Source: Streptomyces mashuensis
GTDB lineage: Bacteria > Actinomycetota > Actinomycetes > Streptomycetales > Streptomycetaceae
Assembly (NCBI RefSeq): GCF_014654785.1
Contig: NZ_BNBD01000009.1
Span: 1-64,000, forward strand
DNA: 64,000 bases
Direction: 5' to 3'
Made by a program: the position numbers and the translations under genes. The notes under the pieces were generated by a model that searched no databases, was not told the origin of the DNA, and worked only from the letters and a program-made list of their open reading frames with translations. This document shows positions 16,605-26,276 of this stretch, one piece after another; positions within the stretch are counted from its first letter, which is position 1; every line of letters starts with the position of its first letter.

Positions 16605-18362
16605 CTACAGCTTCTCGGGGGTGCGGATGCCCAGCAGCTCCATGCCCTGGCGCAGCGTGCGCGCGGTCAGCTCGCACAGGAACAGGCGGTTCTCCACCTG
16701 CCCGGGCGTCTCCGCCCGCAGCACCGGGCACTGGTCGTAGAACGTCGTGTACAGCGAGGCCAGCTGGTACAGGTACCCGGCCAGCTTGTGCGGCGCGTAC
16801 TCGGCGGCCGCCTCCCGCACCGTCTCCCCGAACTGGTCGAGGTGCAGCCCCAGCGCACGCTCGGCCGGTGCGAGGGCGAGCTCGGGGTGGGCGACGGGCG
16901 CGGCGTCGCCGGCCTTGCGCAGGATCGACTGGATGCGCGCGAACGCGTACTGGAGGTACACCGACGTGTCGCCGTTGAGCGACACCATCTGGTCCAGGTC
17001 GAACTTGTAGTCGCGGCTCGCGGACGTCGACAGGTCGGCGTACTTCACCGCGCCGATGCCCACCTGGGCACCGCGCTCGGCGATCTCCTCCTCCGTGAGG
17101 TCCTGCGCCTTCTCCCGGACGATGGCCGACGCACGGCTGATCGCCTCGTCCAGCAGGTCCACCAGCCGCACCGTCTCGCCCTCACGGGTCTTGAACGGCT
17201 TGCCGTCCTTGCCGAGCACCGTGCCGAAGCCCAGCTGCACCGCCGTGACCTCGTCGTTCAGCCAGCCGGCCCGGCGGGCGGTCTCGAAGACCATCTTGAA
17301 GTGCAGCGACTGACGGGCGTCCACCACGTACAGCAGCGTGTCCGCCTTCAGGTTGAACACCCGGTCCCGGATCGCCGACAGGTCCGTCGCCGCGTAGCCG
17401 TAGCCGCCGTCCGACTTCTGCACGATCAGCGGCACCGGGTTGCCCTCGGGGCCCTTCACGTCGTCGAAGAACACGCACAGCGCGCCCTCGGAGCGCACCG
17501 CGACGCCCGACTCCTCCAGCAGGCGGCAGGTCTCGGCGAGCATGTCGTTGTAGCCGGACTCGCCGACGATGTCCTCGTCGCGGATCTCCACGTCCAGCTT
17601 CTCGAAGACCGAGTAGAAGTAGATCTTCGACTCGTCGACGAACTTCTGCCACAGCGCCAGCGTCTCGGGGTCGCCGGCCTGGAGCTCCACCACCCGGCGC
17701 CGGGCCCGGCCCTTGAACTCCTCGTCCGCGTCGAACAGCGCGCGCGAGGCCTTGTACAGCCGGTTGAGGTTGGACATCGCCTCCTCGCCCGAGGTCTCAC
17801 CGGCCTTGTGGTCCAGCTCGTGCGGGTGCTCGATCAGGTACTGGATGAGCATGCCGAACTGGGTGCCCCAGTCGCCGATGTGGTGGCGGCTGACCACCTT
17901 CTCGCCGGTGAACTCCAGCAGCCGGACGACCGAGTTGCCGATCACCGTGTTCCGCAGGTGGCCGACGTGCATCTCCTTGGCCACGTTCGGCTGCGCCCAG
18001 TCGATCACCGTGGTGCCGGGGTGCTCCTTGAACGGCACGCCCAGCCGGTTGTCCGCGGCACGCGCCGCCAGGTTCTCCGTGATCGCGCCGTCGGTGACGG
18101 TCACGTTGAGGAAGCCCGGGCCGGACACCTCCACGTCCCGCACCAGGCCCTCGGCGGGCAGCGCGGCGACCACCTTGGCGGCCAGCTCGCGCGGGTTCCC
18201 GCCGAGCTTCTTGGCCAGCGCCAGCATCCCGTTCGCCTGGAAGTCGGCCCGGTCGCTCCGTCGCAGCAGCGGGTCGGCGGCGCCGGCCTCCGGCAGGGCG
18301 GAGGACAGGGCGGCCGACAGGCGCTGGTGGAGCGAGGAGGCGAGCGAGGGAACCGAAGCCAT
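16605..18362 (-). CDS. argS: arginyl-tRNA synthetase
   Basis: A 585-aa class I aminoacyl-tRNA synthetase that charges tRNA(Arg). The N-terminal add-1 domain begins ASVPSLASSLHQRLSAALS. The HIGH motif is HVGHLRNTVIG after DWAQPNVAKEMHVG. No canonical KMSKS is present, as is usual for ArgRS; the equivalent loop is near FKTREGETVRL. The C-terminal DALR anticodon domain ends LLGIRTPEKL. The ATG at 18362 was chosen because it gives the normal start; 21 upstream codons to 18425 look non-coding. It is divergent from lysS. Confidence 0.95.
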   Translation of the reverse strand: MASVPSLASSLHQRLSAALSSALPEAGAADPLLRRSDRADFQANGMLALAKKLGGNPRELAAKVVAALPAEGLVRDVEVSGPGFLNVTVTDGAITENLAARAADNRLGVPFKEHPGTTVIDWAQPNVAKEMHVGHLRNTVIGNSVVRLLEFTGEKVVSRHHIGDWGTQFGMLIQYLIEHPHELDHKAGETSGEEAMSNLNRLYKASRALFDADEEFKGRARRRVVELQAGDPETLALWQKFVDESKIYFYSVFEKLDVEIRDEDIVGESGYNDMLAETCRLLEESGVAVRSEGALCVFFDDVKGPEGNPVPLIVQKSDGGYGYAATDLSAIRDRVFNLKADTLLYVVDARQSLHFKMVFETARRAGWLNDEVTAVQLGFGTVLGKDGKPFKTREGETVRLVDLLDEAISRASAIVREKAQDLTEEEIAERGAQVGIGAVKYADLSTSASRDYKFDLDQMVSLNGDTSVYLQYAFARIQSILRKAGDAAPVAHPELALAPAERALGLHLDQFGETVREAAAEYAPHKLAGYLYQLASLYTTFYDQCPVLRAETPGQVENRLFLCELTARTLRQGMELLGIRTPEKL

Positions 18363-18522
18363 GAGGTGGGTGCCATTCCGGTAGACGGCAAAAGCGACAC
18401 CCCGAGTATCCCACGCGCGTACCACGGCCCCCCGGGCATTTCCCCGCCGCGGCGGGCAACCCCGTCACCCCCCGCTCCGTCTGGGACAATGGTCATGCCA
18501 GGACCGTAAGGAAGGAAGTGCC

Positions 18523-20238
18523 GTGGCTCAGGCTCAGAGCACCGAGGCCGACTGGGTCTCCCGTTTCGCCGACGAGGTCATCGCCGAGGGCGAGCGCCGG
18601 GCGCCCGGCAAACCGATCGTCGTCGCGTCGGGCCTGTCCCCCTCCGGCCCCATCCACCTCGGCAACCTCCGCGAGGTCATGACCCCGCACCTGGTCGCCG
18701 ACGAGATCCGCCGCCGCGGCCTGGAGTGCGTCCACATCCTCTCCTGGGACGACTACGACCGGTACCGCAAGGTCCCGGCCGGCATCGACCCGTCCTGGGC
18801 GGAGCACATCGGCAAGCCGCTGACCTCCGTCCCGGCCCCGCCCGGCAGCAGCCACGCCAACTGGGCCGAGCACTTCAAGGCCGCGATGATCGAGGCGCTC
18901 GCCGAGCTGGGCATCGAGTACAAGGGCATCAGCCAGACCGCGCAGTACACCTCGGGCGCCTACCGCGAGCAGATCCTGCACGCCATGAAGCACCGCGGCG
19001 ACATCGACGCGATCCTCGCCCAGTACCGCACCAAGCCGAAGCCGGCCGCGAAGAAGCAGCAGAAGCCGGTCGACGAGGCCGAGCTGGAGGCCGCCGAGGG
19101 CTCCGGCGCCGCCGCCGAGGACGACGGCAGCGGCAGCACGGGCTACTACCCGTACAAGCCCTACTGCACCGCCTGCAACAAGGACCTCACCACCATCACG
19201 GCGTACGACGACGAGACCACCGAGCTCTCGTACGTCTGCGCCTGCGGCCACGGCGAGACCGTGCTGCTCAAGGAGTTCGACCACGGCAAGCTGGTCTGGA
19301 AGGTCGACTGGCCCATGCGCTGGGCCCACGAAGGCGTGATCTTCGAGCCGTCCGGCGTCGACCACTCCTCGCCCGGCTCGTCCTTCCAGGTCGGCGGCCA
19401 GATCGTCGGCCCCGTCTTCGGCGGCGAGCAGCCCATCGGCCCGATGTACGCCTTCGTCGGCATCAGCGGCATGGCCAAGATGTCCTCCTCCAAGGGCGGC
19501 GTCCCCACCCCCGGCGACGCCCTGAAGATCATGGAGGCACCGCTGCTGCGCTGGCTCTACGCCCGCCGCAAGCCCAACCAGTCCTTCAAGATCGCCTTCG
19601 ACCAGGAGATCCAGCGGCTCTACGACGAGTGGGACAAGCTCGGCGCCAAGGTCGCCGACGGCACCGTCCTGCCCGCCGACGCCGCCGCCCACGCCCGTGC
19701 CGTCCGCACCGCCGCCGGCGAGCTGCCCGTCACGCCGCGCCCGCTCCCGTACCGCACGCTCGCCTCGGTCGTCGACATCACCGCCGGCCACGACGAGCAG
19801 ACCCTGCGCATCCTCGGCGACCTCGACCCGGCCAACCCGGTCACCTCGCTCGACGAGTGCCGCCCGCGCCTGGACAAGGCCGAGCACTGGATCAACACCC
19901 AGGTCCCCGCCGACCAGCGCACCATCGTCCGCGCCGAGCCCGACACCGAGCTGCTCGGCTCCCTCGACGACCAGGGCCGCGAGTCGCTGCGGCTGCTGCT
20001 CGAGGGCCTGGACGAGCACTGGTCGCTGGACGGCCTGACCAACCTCGTCTACGGCGTGCCCAAGGTCATGGCCGGCCTGGAGCCCGACGCCAAGCCGACC
20101 CCCGAGCTGAAGGTCGCGCAGCGCCAGTTCTTCGCGCTGCTCTACCACCTGCTCGTCGGCCGCGACACGGGCCCGCGCCTGCCCACCCTCCTCCTCGCCG
20201 TCGGCGCGGACCGGGTGCGCAAGCTGCTCGCCGCCTGA
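18523..20238 (+). CDS. lysS: lysyl-tRNA synthetase, class I
   Basis: A 571-aa class I LysRS, the archaeal/spirochaete type that many streptomycetes carry. HIGH is SGPIHLGNLRE, and KMSKS is KMSSSKGG in GISGMAKMSSS. A zinc-ribbon-like insert, YCTACNKDL followed by YVCACGHGETV, lies between the two halves, preceded by a Lys/Glu/Ala linker. The GTG start follows GGAAGGAAG. Streptomyces may also carry a class II enzyme elsewhere; that is not visible here. A strong convergent terminator follows. Confidence 0.94.
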   Translation: MAQAQSTEADWVSRFADEVIAEGERRAPGKPIVVASGLSPSGPIHLGNLREVMTPHLVADEIRRRGLECVHILSWDDYDRYRKVPAGIDPSWAEHIGKPLTSVPAPPGSSHANWAEHFKAAMIEALAELGIEYKGISQTAQYTSGAYREQILHAMKHRGDIDAILAQYRTKPKPAAKKQQKPVDEAELEAAEGSGAAAEDDGSGSTGYYPYKPYCTACNKDLTTITAYDDETTELSYVCACGHGETVLLKEFDHGKLVWKVDWPMRWAHEGVIFEPSGVDHSSPGSSFQVGGQIVGPVFGGEQPIGPMYAFVGISGMAKMSSSKGGVPTPGDALKIMEAPLLRWLYARRKPNQSFKIAFDQEIQRLYDEWDKLGAKVADGTVLPADAAAHARAVRTAAGELPVTPRPLPYRTLASVVDITAGHDEQTLRILGDLDPANPVTSLDECRPRLDKAEHWINTQVPADQRTIVRAEPDTELLGSLDDQGRESLRLLLEGLDEHWSLDGLTNLVYGVPKVMAGLEPDAKPTPELKVAQRQFFALLYHLLVGRDTGPRLPTLLLAVGADRVRKLLAA

Positions 20239-20260
20239 CCCTGCACGACGCGCACGACGC

Positions 20261-20313
20261 GTACGACACGAACGCCGCCCGGTGCCTTTCGGCGCCGGGC
20301 GGCGTTCGTCGTA
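20261..20313. terminator. convergent terminator lysS / DUF3558 gene
   Basis: A long, nearly perfect inverted repeat: arms of about 24 nt from GTACGAC (20261) and GTCGTAC (ending 20313) with a TTTC loop. It serves both strands. Confidence 0.88.
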
Positions 20314-20325
20314 CCGGGGCGCCGG

Positions 20326-21048
20326 TCACTTGTTGGCGTCGGCGACCGCCTTCACCACGTCCTTCGCCGCCTGCTGGGCGTTCTTCTTCAGCTCGTCGGG
20401 GTCCGGCGACTTCGCGCCCTGGAGACCGGCACCGCTGTACTTCACCGTCAGCACGACGTTGGCCGTCCGCGCGACCACGATCTCGTTCTTGTACTCGTCG
20501 TCGTTCTTCTTCGTGTCCGTGCTGACCAGGGCGGCCTCACCGTCACCGATGCCGGAGACCTTCTCCGTCTTCGCGTTCGTCGCGCCGTCGGCCGTCGTGA
20601 CCGCCGTCGCCTGCTGGGCCGCGAAGTCCTGGGCGCGCTTCTCGCCGGTGCCCAGCGTCGGGTCCGAGGTGAGCCGCTTCAGCGACACCACCAGGACCCG
20701 GTTCTGCATGTTCTTCACGTCCTCCTTGTCGAGGCCGCTCCAGATGCAGCTGGCGATGTCGTTGGTGTCACCCGTGTTGAGGGGCTTGCCCTCCTTCTTG
20801 TCCACCTTCGGGACGATGTCCTCGATCGTCTTCTCGGTGACGGTCTTGCACGCCTCCGGCAGCTTGCCGAACCGGGCGGCCTGAACGCTCGGCGCCGTCT
20901 GCGGCGTGGCCGCCGACTTCGTCGGCTTGGCCGACTCCTTCTTCGAGCCGGAGTCCCCGTCGGAGGAGCAGCCGGTGGCGACGAGCATCACCGGTACTGC
21001 GGCGCAGGCGAGGATTCGGGCGAGTCGCGGGGCTGTACGTCGGTGCAT
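20326..21048 (-). CDS. DUF3558-type secreted lipoprotein
   Basis: A 240-aa lipoprotein. The signal peptide is MHRRTAPRLARILACAAVPV with lipobox VATGC, so Cys is the lipidated residue. A Ser/Asp/Lys-rich linker follows, then a DUF3558 domain with two conserved Cys (EACKTVTEKTI and IASCIWSG), which suggests a disulphide. The ATG at 21048 follows GAAGGA. Function is unknown; the family is common on actinobacterial surfaces. The next gene upstream is a divergent paralogue on the same strand, so this is a tandem pair. Confidence 0.75.
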   Translation of the reverse strand: MHRRTAPRLARILACAAVPVMLVATGCSSDGDSGSKKESAKPTKSAATPQTAPSVQAARFGKLPEACKTVTEKTIEDIVPKVDKKEGKPLNTGDTNDIASCIWSGLDKEDVKNMQNRVLVVSLKRLTSDPTLGTGEKRAQDFAAQQATAVTTADGATNAKTEKVSGIGDGEAALVSTDTKKNDDEYKNEIVVARTANVVLTVKYSGAGLQGAKSPDPDELKKNAQQAAKDVVKAVADANK

Positions 21049-21189
21049 GGGTCCTTCGCTCATTCGGTCGCTCATTCGGTGGAAGGGGCCTGTGAGGTCC
21101 TGTGAAGTCCTGAGAGGTCCTTGAGGCACGGTACGCCGGGCGGCCGCGGCGGCGGCCGGAACGGCACGCAGCGCGCCGCGCCACCCGGC

Positions 21190-22041
21190 CTAATTGCCGA
21201 AGTGCCCGGCGTCCAGCTCGCGGGCCAGCGCCTGCGCCCTGCCCTGGAGGTCCTGGCTCGTCGGCACGTGGTGCGGGTCGCTGCTCCACTGGTCGTAGGC
21301 GACGGTGACCAGGACGTTCGCGGACCGGAAGACGACGGTGACGTCGCGGTGCACGCCGGAGCCGGTGGTGACCAGGCGGTCGTCCACGTACGCGTCGTCG
21401 CCGAGGTCGTCCAGGGTGCGGGGCGCGAGGCGGGGATCGGTGGCCGGCGCGGACGGCGGGACCGAGGGCGCGACGGAGGCGTCGCCGAGCTGCGGGCCGG
21501 GCCCGGGGCTCTGGCTCGCGCCGGGGGAGGGGCTGCCGCTGTTCCCGCTGCCGCTCGGGGAGGGGGTCGGGGACGGCGAGGGGGAGGCGGCGGGGATGTG
21601 CGCGGCGGTGGCCATGCGCTGGTACAGCTGCTCGGCGCGCTTCTCGTCGCTGACGCCCGGCTGGTACGACACGACGCGCTCGAAGTCGACCGACAGGTGC
21701 CGGGAGCCGGTGGGCGTCTCCAGCTTCCAGCGGCAGCCGACGCGCCGGTCGGTGTCGTACGTGAGGGTGGCCTGGCCGCGGAGGATCCGGGTGGCCTCCT
21801 CCTCGCCGTTCTCGTCGGCGCCGGGCAGCATGCGGCGCACGGTGTCGCGGCTGACGTAGCCGCAGGGCTCGGGGAGGCTGTGGTACTTGCCGGGCTGCGG
21901 CGCGGGTGCCGAGGCGCCGGTCAGGCCGGGCTTGGCGTCGTTGCCGCCGGTGGTCGCCGACCCGGCGTCACATGCGGTCAGACCGGCCGAGAGCACGGCT
22001 GCGGCCAGTGCGGCTGCCGGTGCGTACGCCCTTCGCTGCAC
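21190..22041 (-). CDS. DUF3558-type secreted lipoprotein with Pro/Ser-rich insert
   Basis: A 283-aa lipoprotein with signal MQRRAYAPAAALAAAVLSAG and lipobox LTAC. It has the paired-Cys DUF3558 pattern (LPEPCGYVSRDTVRRML and GCRWKLETP). A 45-residue low-complexity Pro/Ser/Gly linker splits it from a second half ending SQDLQGRAQALARELD. GTG start after GGGAG. It probably shares ancestry with the neighbouring gene at 20326. Role unknown. Confidence 0.72.
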   Translation of the reverse strand: MQRRAYAPAAALAAAVLSAGLTACDAGSATTGGNDAKPGLTGASAPAPQPGKYHSLPEPCGYVSRDTVRRMLPGADENGEEEATRILRGQATLTYDTDRRVGCRWKLETPTGSRHLSVDFERVVSYQPGVSDEKRAEQLYQRMATAAHIPAASPSPSPTPSPSGSGNSGSPSPGASQSPGPGPQLGDASVAPSVPPSAPATDPRLAPRTLDDLGDDAYVDDRLVTTGSGVHRDVTVVFRSANVLVTVAYDQWSSDPHHVPTSQDLQGRAQALARELDAGHFGN

Positions 22042-22214
22042 TGTCCGTGGCTCCCTTCGTCGCCGAAATCCTGTTGCCGCCCCGGGGCGGCGGCTGGAGA
22101 CAATGTCTACCGCACGCGCTGCCGCGTCTGCCGGTCCGCCGTCGTGGATGAACTGATAGTTCCGGCTTTTGCGCTATTCACACTTTTCACTGTTTTCGGG
22201 GGAATGAGGAAGGT

Positions 22215-23408
22215 ATGTCCTACACCGAGGTGCCCGGCGCCCGGGTACCGATCCGTATGTGGGCCGATCCGGCCACGGTCGAGCCGGTGGCCATGCAGCA
22301 GCTGCGGAACGTCTCGACGCTGCCGTGGATCGAGGGCCTCGCCGTGATGCCGGACGTCCACTTCGGCAAGGGCGCCACGGTCGGCTCGGTGATCGCGATG
22401 CGCGGCGCGGTCTGCCCGGCGGCCGTGGGCGTCGACATCGGCTGCGGCATGTCCGCGGTGAAGACGTCGCTGACGGCGAACGACCTGCCGGGCGATCTGT
22501 CGGGCCTCCGCTCGAAGATCGAGGCGGCGATCCCGGTGGGCTTCGCGATGCACGACGACCCGGTCGACCCGCGCCGCCTGCACGGGTTCCCGACGGCGGG
22601 GTGGGACGGGTTCTGGGAGCGGTTCGACGCGATCGCGGAACCGGTCAAGAAGCGTCAGACTCGGGCGTGGAAGCAGATGGGTTCGCTCGGATCGGGCAAC
22701 CACTTCCTGGAATTCTGTCTTGATGAGACAGGTTCGGTCTGGTTGATGCTCCACTCCGGCTCGCGGAACATCGGCAAGGAGCTGGCCGAGTACCACATAG
22801 GCCGGGCGCAGAAGCTGTCGCACAATCAGGGGCTCGTCGACCGCGACCTCGCCGTGTTCCTGGCGGAGACGCCGGAGATGGCCGCCTACCGGCACGACCT
22901 GTTCTGGGCGCAGGAGTACGCGCGCCTCAACCGCGAGGTCATGATGGGGCTCTTCAAGGACGTGGTCCGCAAGGAGTTCAAGAAGGCCAAGCCGATGTTC
23001 GAGTCCGTCATCTCGTGCCACCACAACTACGTGGCCGAGGAGACGTACGAGGGCGTGGACCTGCTGGTGACGCGCAAGGGCGCGATCCGGGCCGGCAGCG
23101 GCGAGTACGGCATCATCCCGGGCTCGATGGGCACGGGCTCGTACATCGTGCGCGGCCTGGGCAACGAGGCGGCGTTCAACTCGGCCTCGCACGGCGCGGG
23201 CCGCCGGATGAGCCGCAACAAGGCGAAGAAGCTGTTCTCGGCGCAGGACCTGGCCGAGCAGACGCGCGGTGTGGAGTGCCGGAAGGACTCCGGCGTGGTC
23301 GACGAGATCCCGGCCGCGTACAAGCCGATCGAGCAGGTCATGGAACAGCAGCGGGACCTCGTCGAGGTGGTGGCGAAGCTGAAGCAGATCGTCTGCGTGA
23401 AGGGCTGA
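22215..23408 (+). CDS. rtcB: RtcB-family RNA ligase
   Basis: A 397-aa enzyme that joins 2',3'-cyclic-phosphate (or 3'-phosphate) and 5'-OH RNA ends using GTP and Mn2+. Metal and catalytic residues are present: MPDVHFGKG, VGVDIGCGMSAV (Cys ligand), GSLGSGNHFLEF, HSGSRNIG, CHHNYV, and SHGAGRRMSRNKAKK, which contains the guanylated His. The length is short compared with about 480 aa, as in the bacterial RtcB2-like subgroup. The ATG follows GAGGAAGG. No RtcA, archease or toxin neighbour is seen. It probably serves RNA repair. Confidence 0.92.
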   Translation: MSYTEVPGARVPIRMWADPATVEPVAMQQLRNVSTLPWIEGLAVMPDVHFGKGATVGSVIAMRGAVCPAAVGVDIGCGMSAVKTSLTANDLPGDLSGLRSKIEAAIPVGFAMHDDPVDPRRLHGFPTAGWDGFWERFDAIAEPVKKRQTRAWKQMGSLGSGNHFLEFCLDETGSVWLMLHSGSRNIGKELAEYHIGRAQKLSHNQGLVDRDLAVFLAETPEMAAYRHDLFWAQEYARLNREVMMGLFKDVVRKEFKKAKPMFESVISCHHNYVAEETYEGVDLLVTRKGAIRAGSGEYGIIPGSMGTGSYIVRGLGNEAAFNSASHGAGRRMSRNKAKKLFSAQDLAEQTRGVECRKDSGVVDEIPAAYKPIEQVMEQQRDLVEVVAKLKQIVCVKG

Positions 23409-23426
23409 CGCCGCTACGGCCTGCCC

Positions 23427-24191
23427 CTACCGCTGCTCGCGGTGGATCTTGTAGTTGGAGGCCTGGGCGCGGGGGCGGACGATCAGGAGGTCGATGTTGA
23501 CGTGCGGGGGGCGGGTGACGGTCCAGGTGATGGTCTCGGCGACGTCCTCGGCGGTGAGGGGGTCCGGGACGCCGCCGTAGACCGCCTCGGCGCGGTCCTG
23601 GTCGCCGGCGAAGCGGGTGAGGGCGAACTCCTCGGTCTTCACCATGCCGGGGGCGATCTCCACGACGCGGACGGGCTCGCCGCACAGCTCCAGGCGGAGC
23701 GTCTCGGTGAGGGCGTGGGCGCCGTACTTGGCGGCGGCGTAGCCGGCGCCGCCCTCGTACGTGCCGTGGCCCGCGGTGGAGGTCACGACGATCACCGTGC
23801 CCTCGGCGGCGCGGAGGCGGGGGAGCAGGGCCTGGGTCATGTGGAGCACGCCGAGGACGTTGACCTCGTACATCGTGCGCCAGTGGGCGGGGTCGGCGGT
23901 GGCGACGGGGTCGAGGCCCAGCGCGCCGCCGGCGTTGTTGACCAGGACCTCGACGGGGCCGTGGTCGTCGAGGGACGCGGCGAAGGCGTCGACGGCGGCG
24001 CGGTCGGTGACGTCGAGGGGGTACGGGACGGCCTCGTGGCCGGCGGCGGTGATCTCGTCGGCGAGGGCCTTCAGCCGGTCCGCCCGGCGGGCGGTGATCA
24101 CGACGCGGTAGCCGGCGGCGGCCAGGGCGCGGGCGGTGGCGGCGCCGATGCCGCTGCTGGCTCCGGTGACGACGGCGGTGCGGGTGGTCAT
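23427..24191 (-). CDS. SDR family NAD(P)-dependent oxidoreductase
   Basis: A 254-aa classical short-chain dehydrogenase. TGASSGIGAATARAL binds the cofactor and ITARRADRL suggests NADPH. NNAGGAL, the catalytic Ser in VVTSTAGHG and YAAAKYG (Tyr/Lys) are intact. The C-terminus contains VNIDLLIVRPRAQ, as in the YdfG-like group acting on 3-hydroxy acids or serine. The ATG at 24191 follows GAGGA. It is convergent with rtcB, with an 18-nt gap. Confidence 0.9.
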   Translation of the reverse strand: MTTRTAVVTGASSGIGAATARALAAAGYRVVITARRADRLKALADEITAAGHEAVPYPLDVTDRAAVDAFAASLDDHGPVEVLVNNAGGALGLDPVATADPAHWRTMYEVNVLGVLHMTQALLPRLRAAEGTVIVVTSTAGHGTYEGGAGYAAAKYGAHALTETLRLELCGEPVRVVEIAPGMVKTEEFALTRFAGDQDRAEAVYGGVPDPLTAEDVAETITWTVTRPPHVNIDLLIVRPRAQASNYKIHREQR

Positions 24192-24250
24192 GCGGTCCTC
24201 CTGGGCGGGGGCGGGCTCCGCCCGAAGGATATGCGGCCCCGGGCGTGAGG

Positions 24251-24691
24251 CTAGGGCCAGACCAGGCAGTACGGCTCGTGGCCCGCCTCGTGCAGGCGGT
24301 GGCTGAAGTCCTGCCACTCGTGCAGCAGCCGGTAGACGTCGAAGGCGTCGCGCGGGCCGCCGCGGTCGGGGACCGTGGACCAGATGAAGGCGGCGGCGCC
24401 CACCGATTCCTCGCCGATTCCGCGCAGCGGGTCGACGACGGTCATGGGGGGCAGCTTGACCACGGCGTAGTCGGGGTGGAGGACGACGAGCTCCAGCGGG
24501 GGCACCTTGTGCAGGGGTATGCCCTCGATGCCGGTGAGGACCATGGCGGCCACGGTCTCCGGCTTGATCCGGGTGAACATCCCGCCCATGCCCAGCTCGT
24601 CACCGCCGAGCTCCTCGGGGCGCATGGAGATGGGGACGCGCGCCGCGGTGGCGCCGTTGGGGGCCCCGAAGTACTTGTAGGTCACCCCCAC
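24251..24691 (-). CDS. conserved protein of unknown function
   Basis: A 146-aa soluble protein with no motif I can assign. It begins VTYKYFGAPNGATAARVPIS and ends HEWQDFSHRLHEAGHEPYCL. The well-formed hydrophobic/charged pattern and codon use support a real gene. Two GTG codons (24691 and 24685) follow AGGAG at 7 and 13 nt; the first was chosen, and a longer open frame to 24823 is probably non-coding. It lies between an SDR gene and the divergent hemL. Confidence 0.6.
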   Translation of the reverse strand: MGVTYKYFGAPNGATAARVPISMRPEELGGDELGMGGMFTRIKPETVAAMVLTGIEGIPLHKVPPLELVVLHPDYAVVKLPPMTVVDPLRGIGEESVGAAAFIWSTVPDRGGPRDAFDVYRLLHEWQDFSHRLHEAGHEPYCLVWP

Positions 24692-24950
24692 CCGGCCACT
24701 CCTGCTTCCCGTGCTGTGTTCCTGGCGGTGCTCCTCGCGCCGGTGCCGCCCCCTGTGGCCGCGCCGGGCTCGCTCGGGCCCCAGGTCATCGGTGCCCTCG
24801 CCCAGTCCGCCACCGCGATGCATATCTCCACCCGACCGCTTTTTTACGCAGCACAGCCCCCGCCGCGCAACCAGATCATCGTCTCAGAGACCTCCCCCGT
24901 GCGCGGCGTGCGAAACGCCCGGCCGCGAGGGACCGGGACGCTCTGAGACC

Positions 24951-26276
24951 ATGGCAGGCGTGAGCTATCCATTCAGTGCCCCAGTCTCCCAGACGCTCTT
25001 CGACCGCGCGGCTGCCGTGACGCCCGGTGGCGTGAACTCTCCGGTGCGCGCTTTCCGTGCCGTGGGTGGTACGCCCCGGTTCATGGTGTCCGGCACCGGT
25101 CCGTACCTCACGGACGCGGACGGCCGGGAGTACGTGGATCTCGTATGTTCCTGGGGGCCGATGATTCTCGGCCATGCGCACCCCCAGGTCGTGGCGGCCG
25201 TGCAGGAGGCCGTGGCGCGCGGTACCTCCTTCGGGACGCCCGGTGAGGGCGAGGTGGCGCTGGCCGAGGAGATCGTGGCCCGGGTGGAGCCCGTGGAGCA
25301 GGTGCGCCTGGTCTCCTCGGGCACCGAGGCGACGATGTCGGCGATCCGGCTGGCGCGCGGCTTCACCGGCCGGGCCAAGGTGATCAAGTTCGCCGGCTGC
25401 TACCACGGCCATGTGGACGCGCTGCTGGCCGCGGCCGGCTCGGGCGTGGCCACGTTCGGGCTGCCGGACACGCCCGGCGTCACGGGTGCGCAGGCGGGCG
25501 ACACGATCGTGCTGCCGTACAACGACCTGGAGGCCGTGCACGAGGCGTTCCACGCGTACCCGGGGGAGATCGCCTGTGTGATCACCGAGGCGTCGCCGGG
25601 CAACATGGGCGTGGTGCCGCCGCTGCCGGGCTTCAACGAGGGCCTGAAGACGGCGTGCGCGCAGAACGGTGCGCTGTTCATCTCCGACGAGGTGATGACG
25701 GGCTTCCGTGTGTCGAAGGAGGGCTGGTACGGCATCGACCGGGTGAAGCCCGACCTGATGACCTTCGGCAAGGTCATGGGCGGTGGCTTCCCGGCGGCGG
25801 CGTTCGGCGGCCGCGCCGACGTCATGGCGCACCTGGCCCCGGCCGGCCCCGTCTACCAGGCGGGCACCCTGTCCGGTAACCCGGTGGCCACGGCAGCGGG
25901 CCTGGCGCAGCTGCGGCTGCTGGACGACGCCGCGTACGCCAAGGTCAACGCGGTGTCGGAGGAGATCCGCGGGCTGGTGACCGAGGCGCTGGCGAAGGAG
26001 GGCGTGGCGCACCGGCTGCAGACTGCCGGGAACATGTTCTCGGTGTTCTTCACCGACAAGGACGTCACGGACTACGCGGCGGCCCGGACGCAGGAGGCGT
26101 TCCGCTACACCGCGTTCTTCCACTCGATGCTGTCGCAGGGCGTCTACCTGCCGCCGTCGGCGTTCGAGTCGTGGTTCGTGTCGACGACGCACGACGAGGC
26201 GGCGGTCGGCCGGATCGCGGCGGCGCTGCCGGCGGCGGCCCGTGCGGCGGCGCAGGCCACGGAGGGGGAGAAGTGA
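24951..26276 (+). CDS. hemL: glutamate-1-semialdehyde 2,1-aminomutase
   Basis: A 441-aa PLP enzyme that converts glutamate-1-semialdehyde to 5-aminolevulinate, directly after HemA in the pathway. It has the GSA-aminomutase start TPGGVNSPVRAFRAVGGTP, FISDEVMTGFRV and the PLP lysine in LMTFGKVMGGGFPAAAFGG. The ATG at 24951 has no clear Shine-Dalgarno, and GTG 24960 is an alternative. Its stop overlaps the start of the histidine phosphatase gene. It lies far from the rex-hem operon, and no Rex site is seen upstream. Confidence 0.95.
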   Translation: MAGVSYPFSAPVSQTLFDRAAAVTPGGVNSPVRAFRAVGGTPRFMVSGTGPYLTDADGREYVDLVCSWGPMILGHAHPQVVAAVQEAVARGTSFGTPGEGEVALAEEIVARVEPVEQVRLVSSGTEATMSAIRLARGFTGRAKVIKFAGCYHGHVDALLAAAGSGVATFGLPDTPGVTGAQAGDTIVLPYNDLEAVHEAFHAYPGEIACVITEASPGNMGVVPPLPGFNEGLKTACAQNGALFISDEVMTGFRVSKEGWYGIDRVKPDLMTFGKVMGGGFPAAAFGGRADVMAHLAPAGPVYQAGTLSGNPVATAAGLAQLRLLDDAAYAKVNAVSEEIRGLVTEALAKEGVAHRLQTAGNMFSVFFTDKDVTDYAAARTQEAFRYTAFFHSMLSQGVYLPPSAFESWFVSTTHDEAAVGRIAAALPAAARAAAQATEGEK

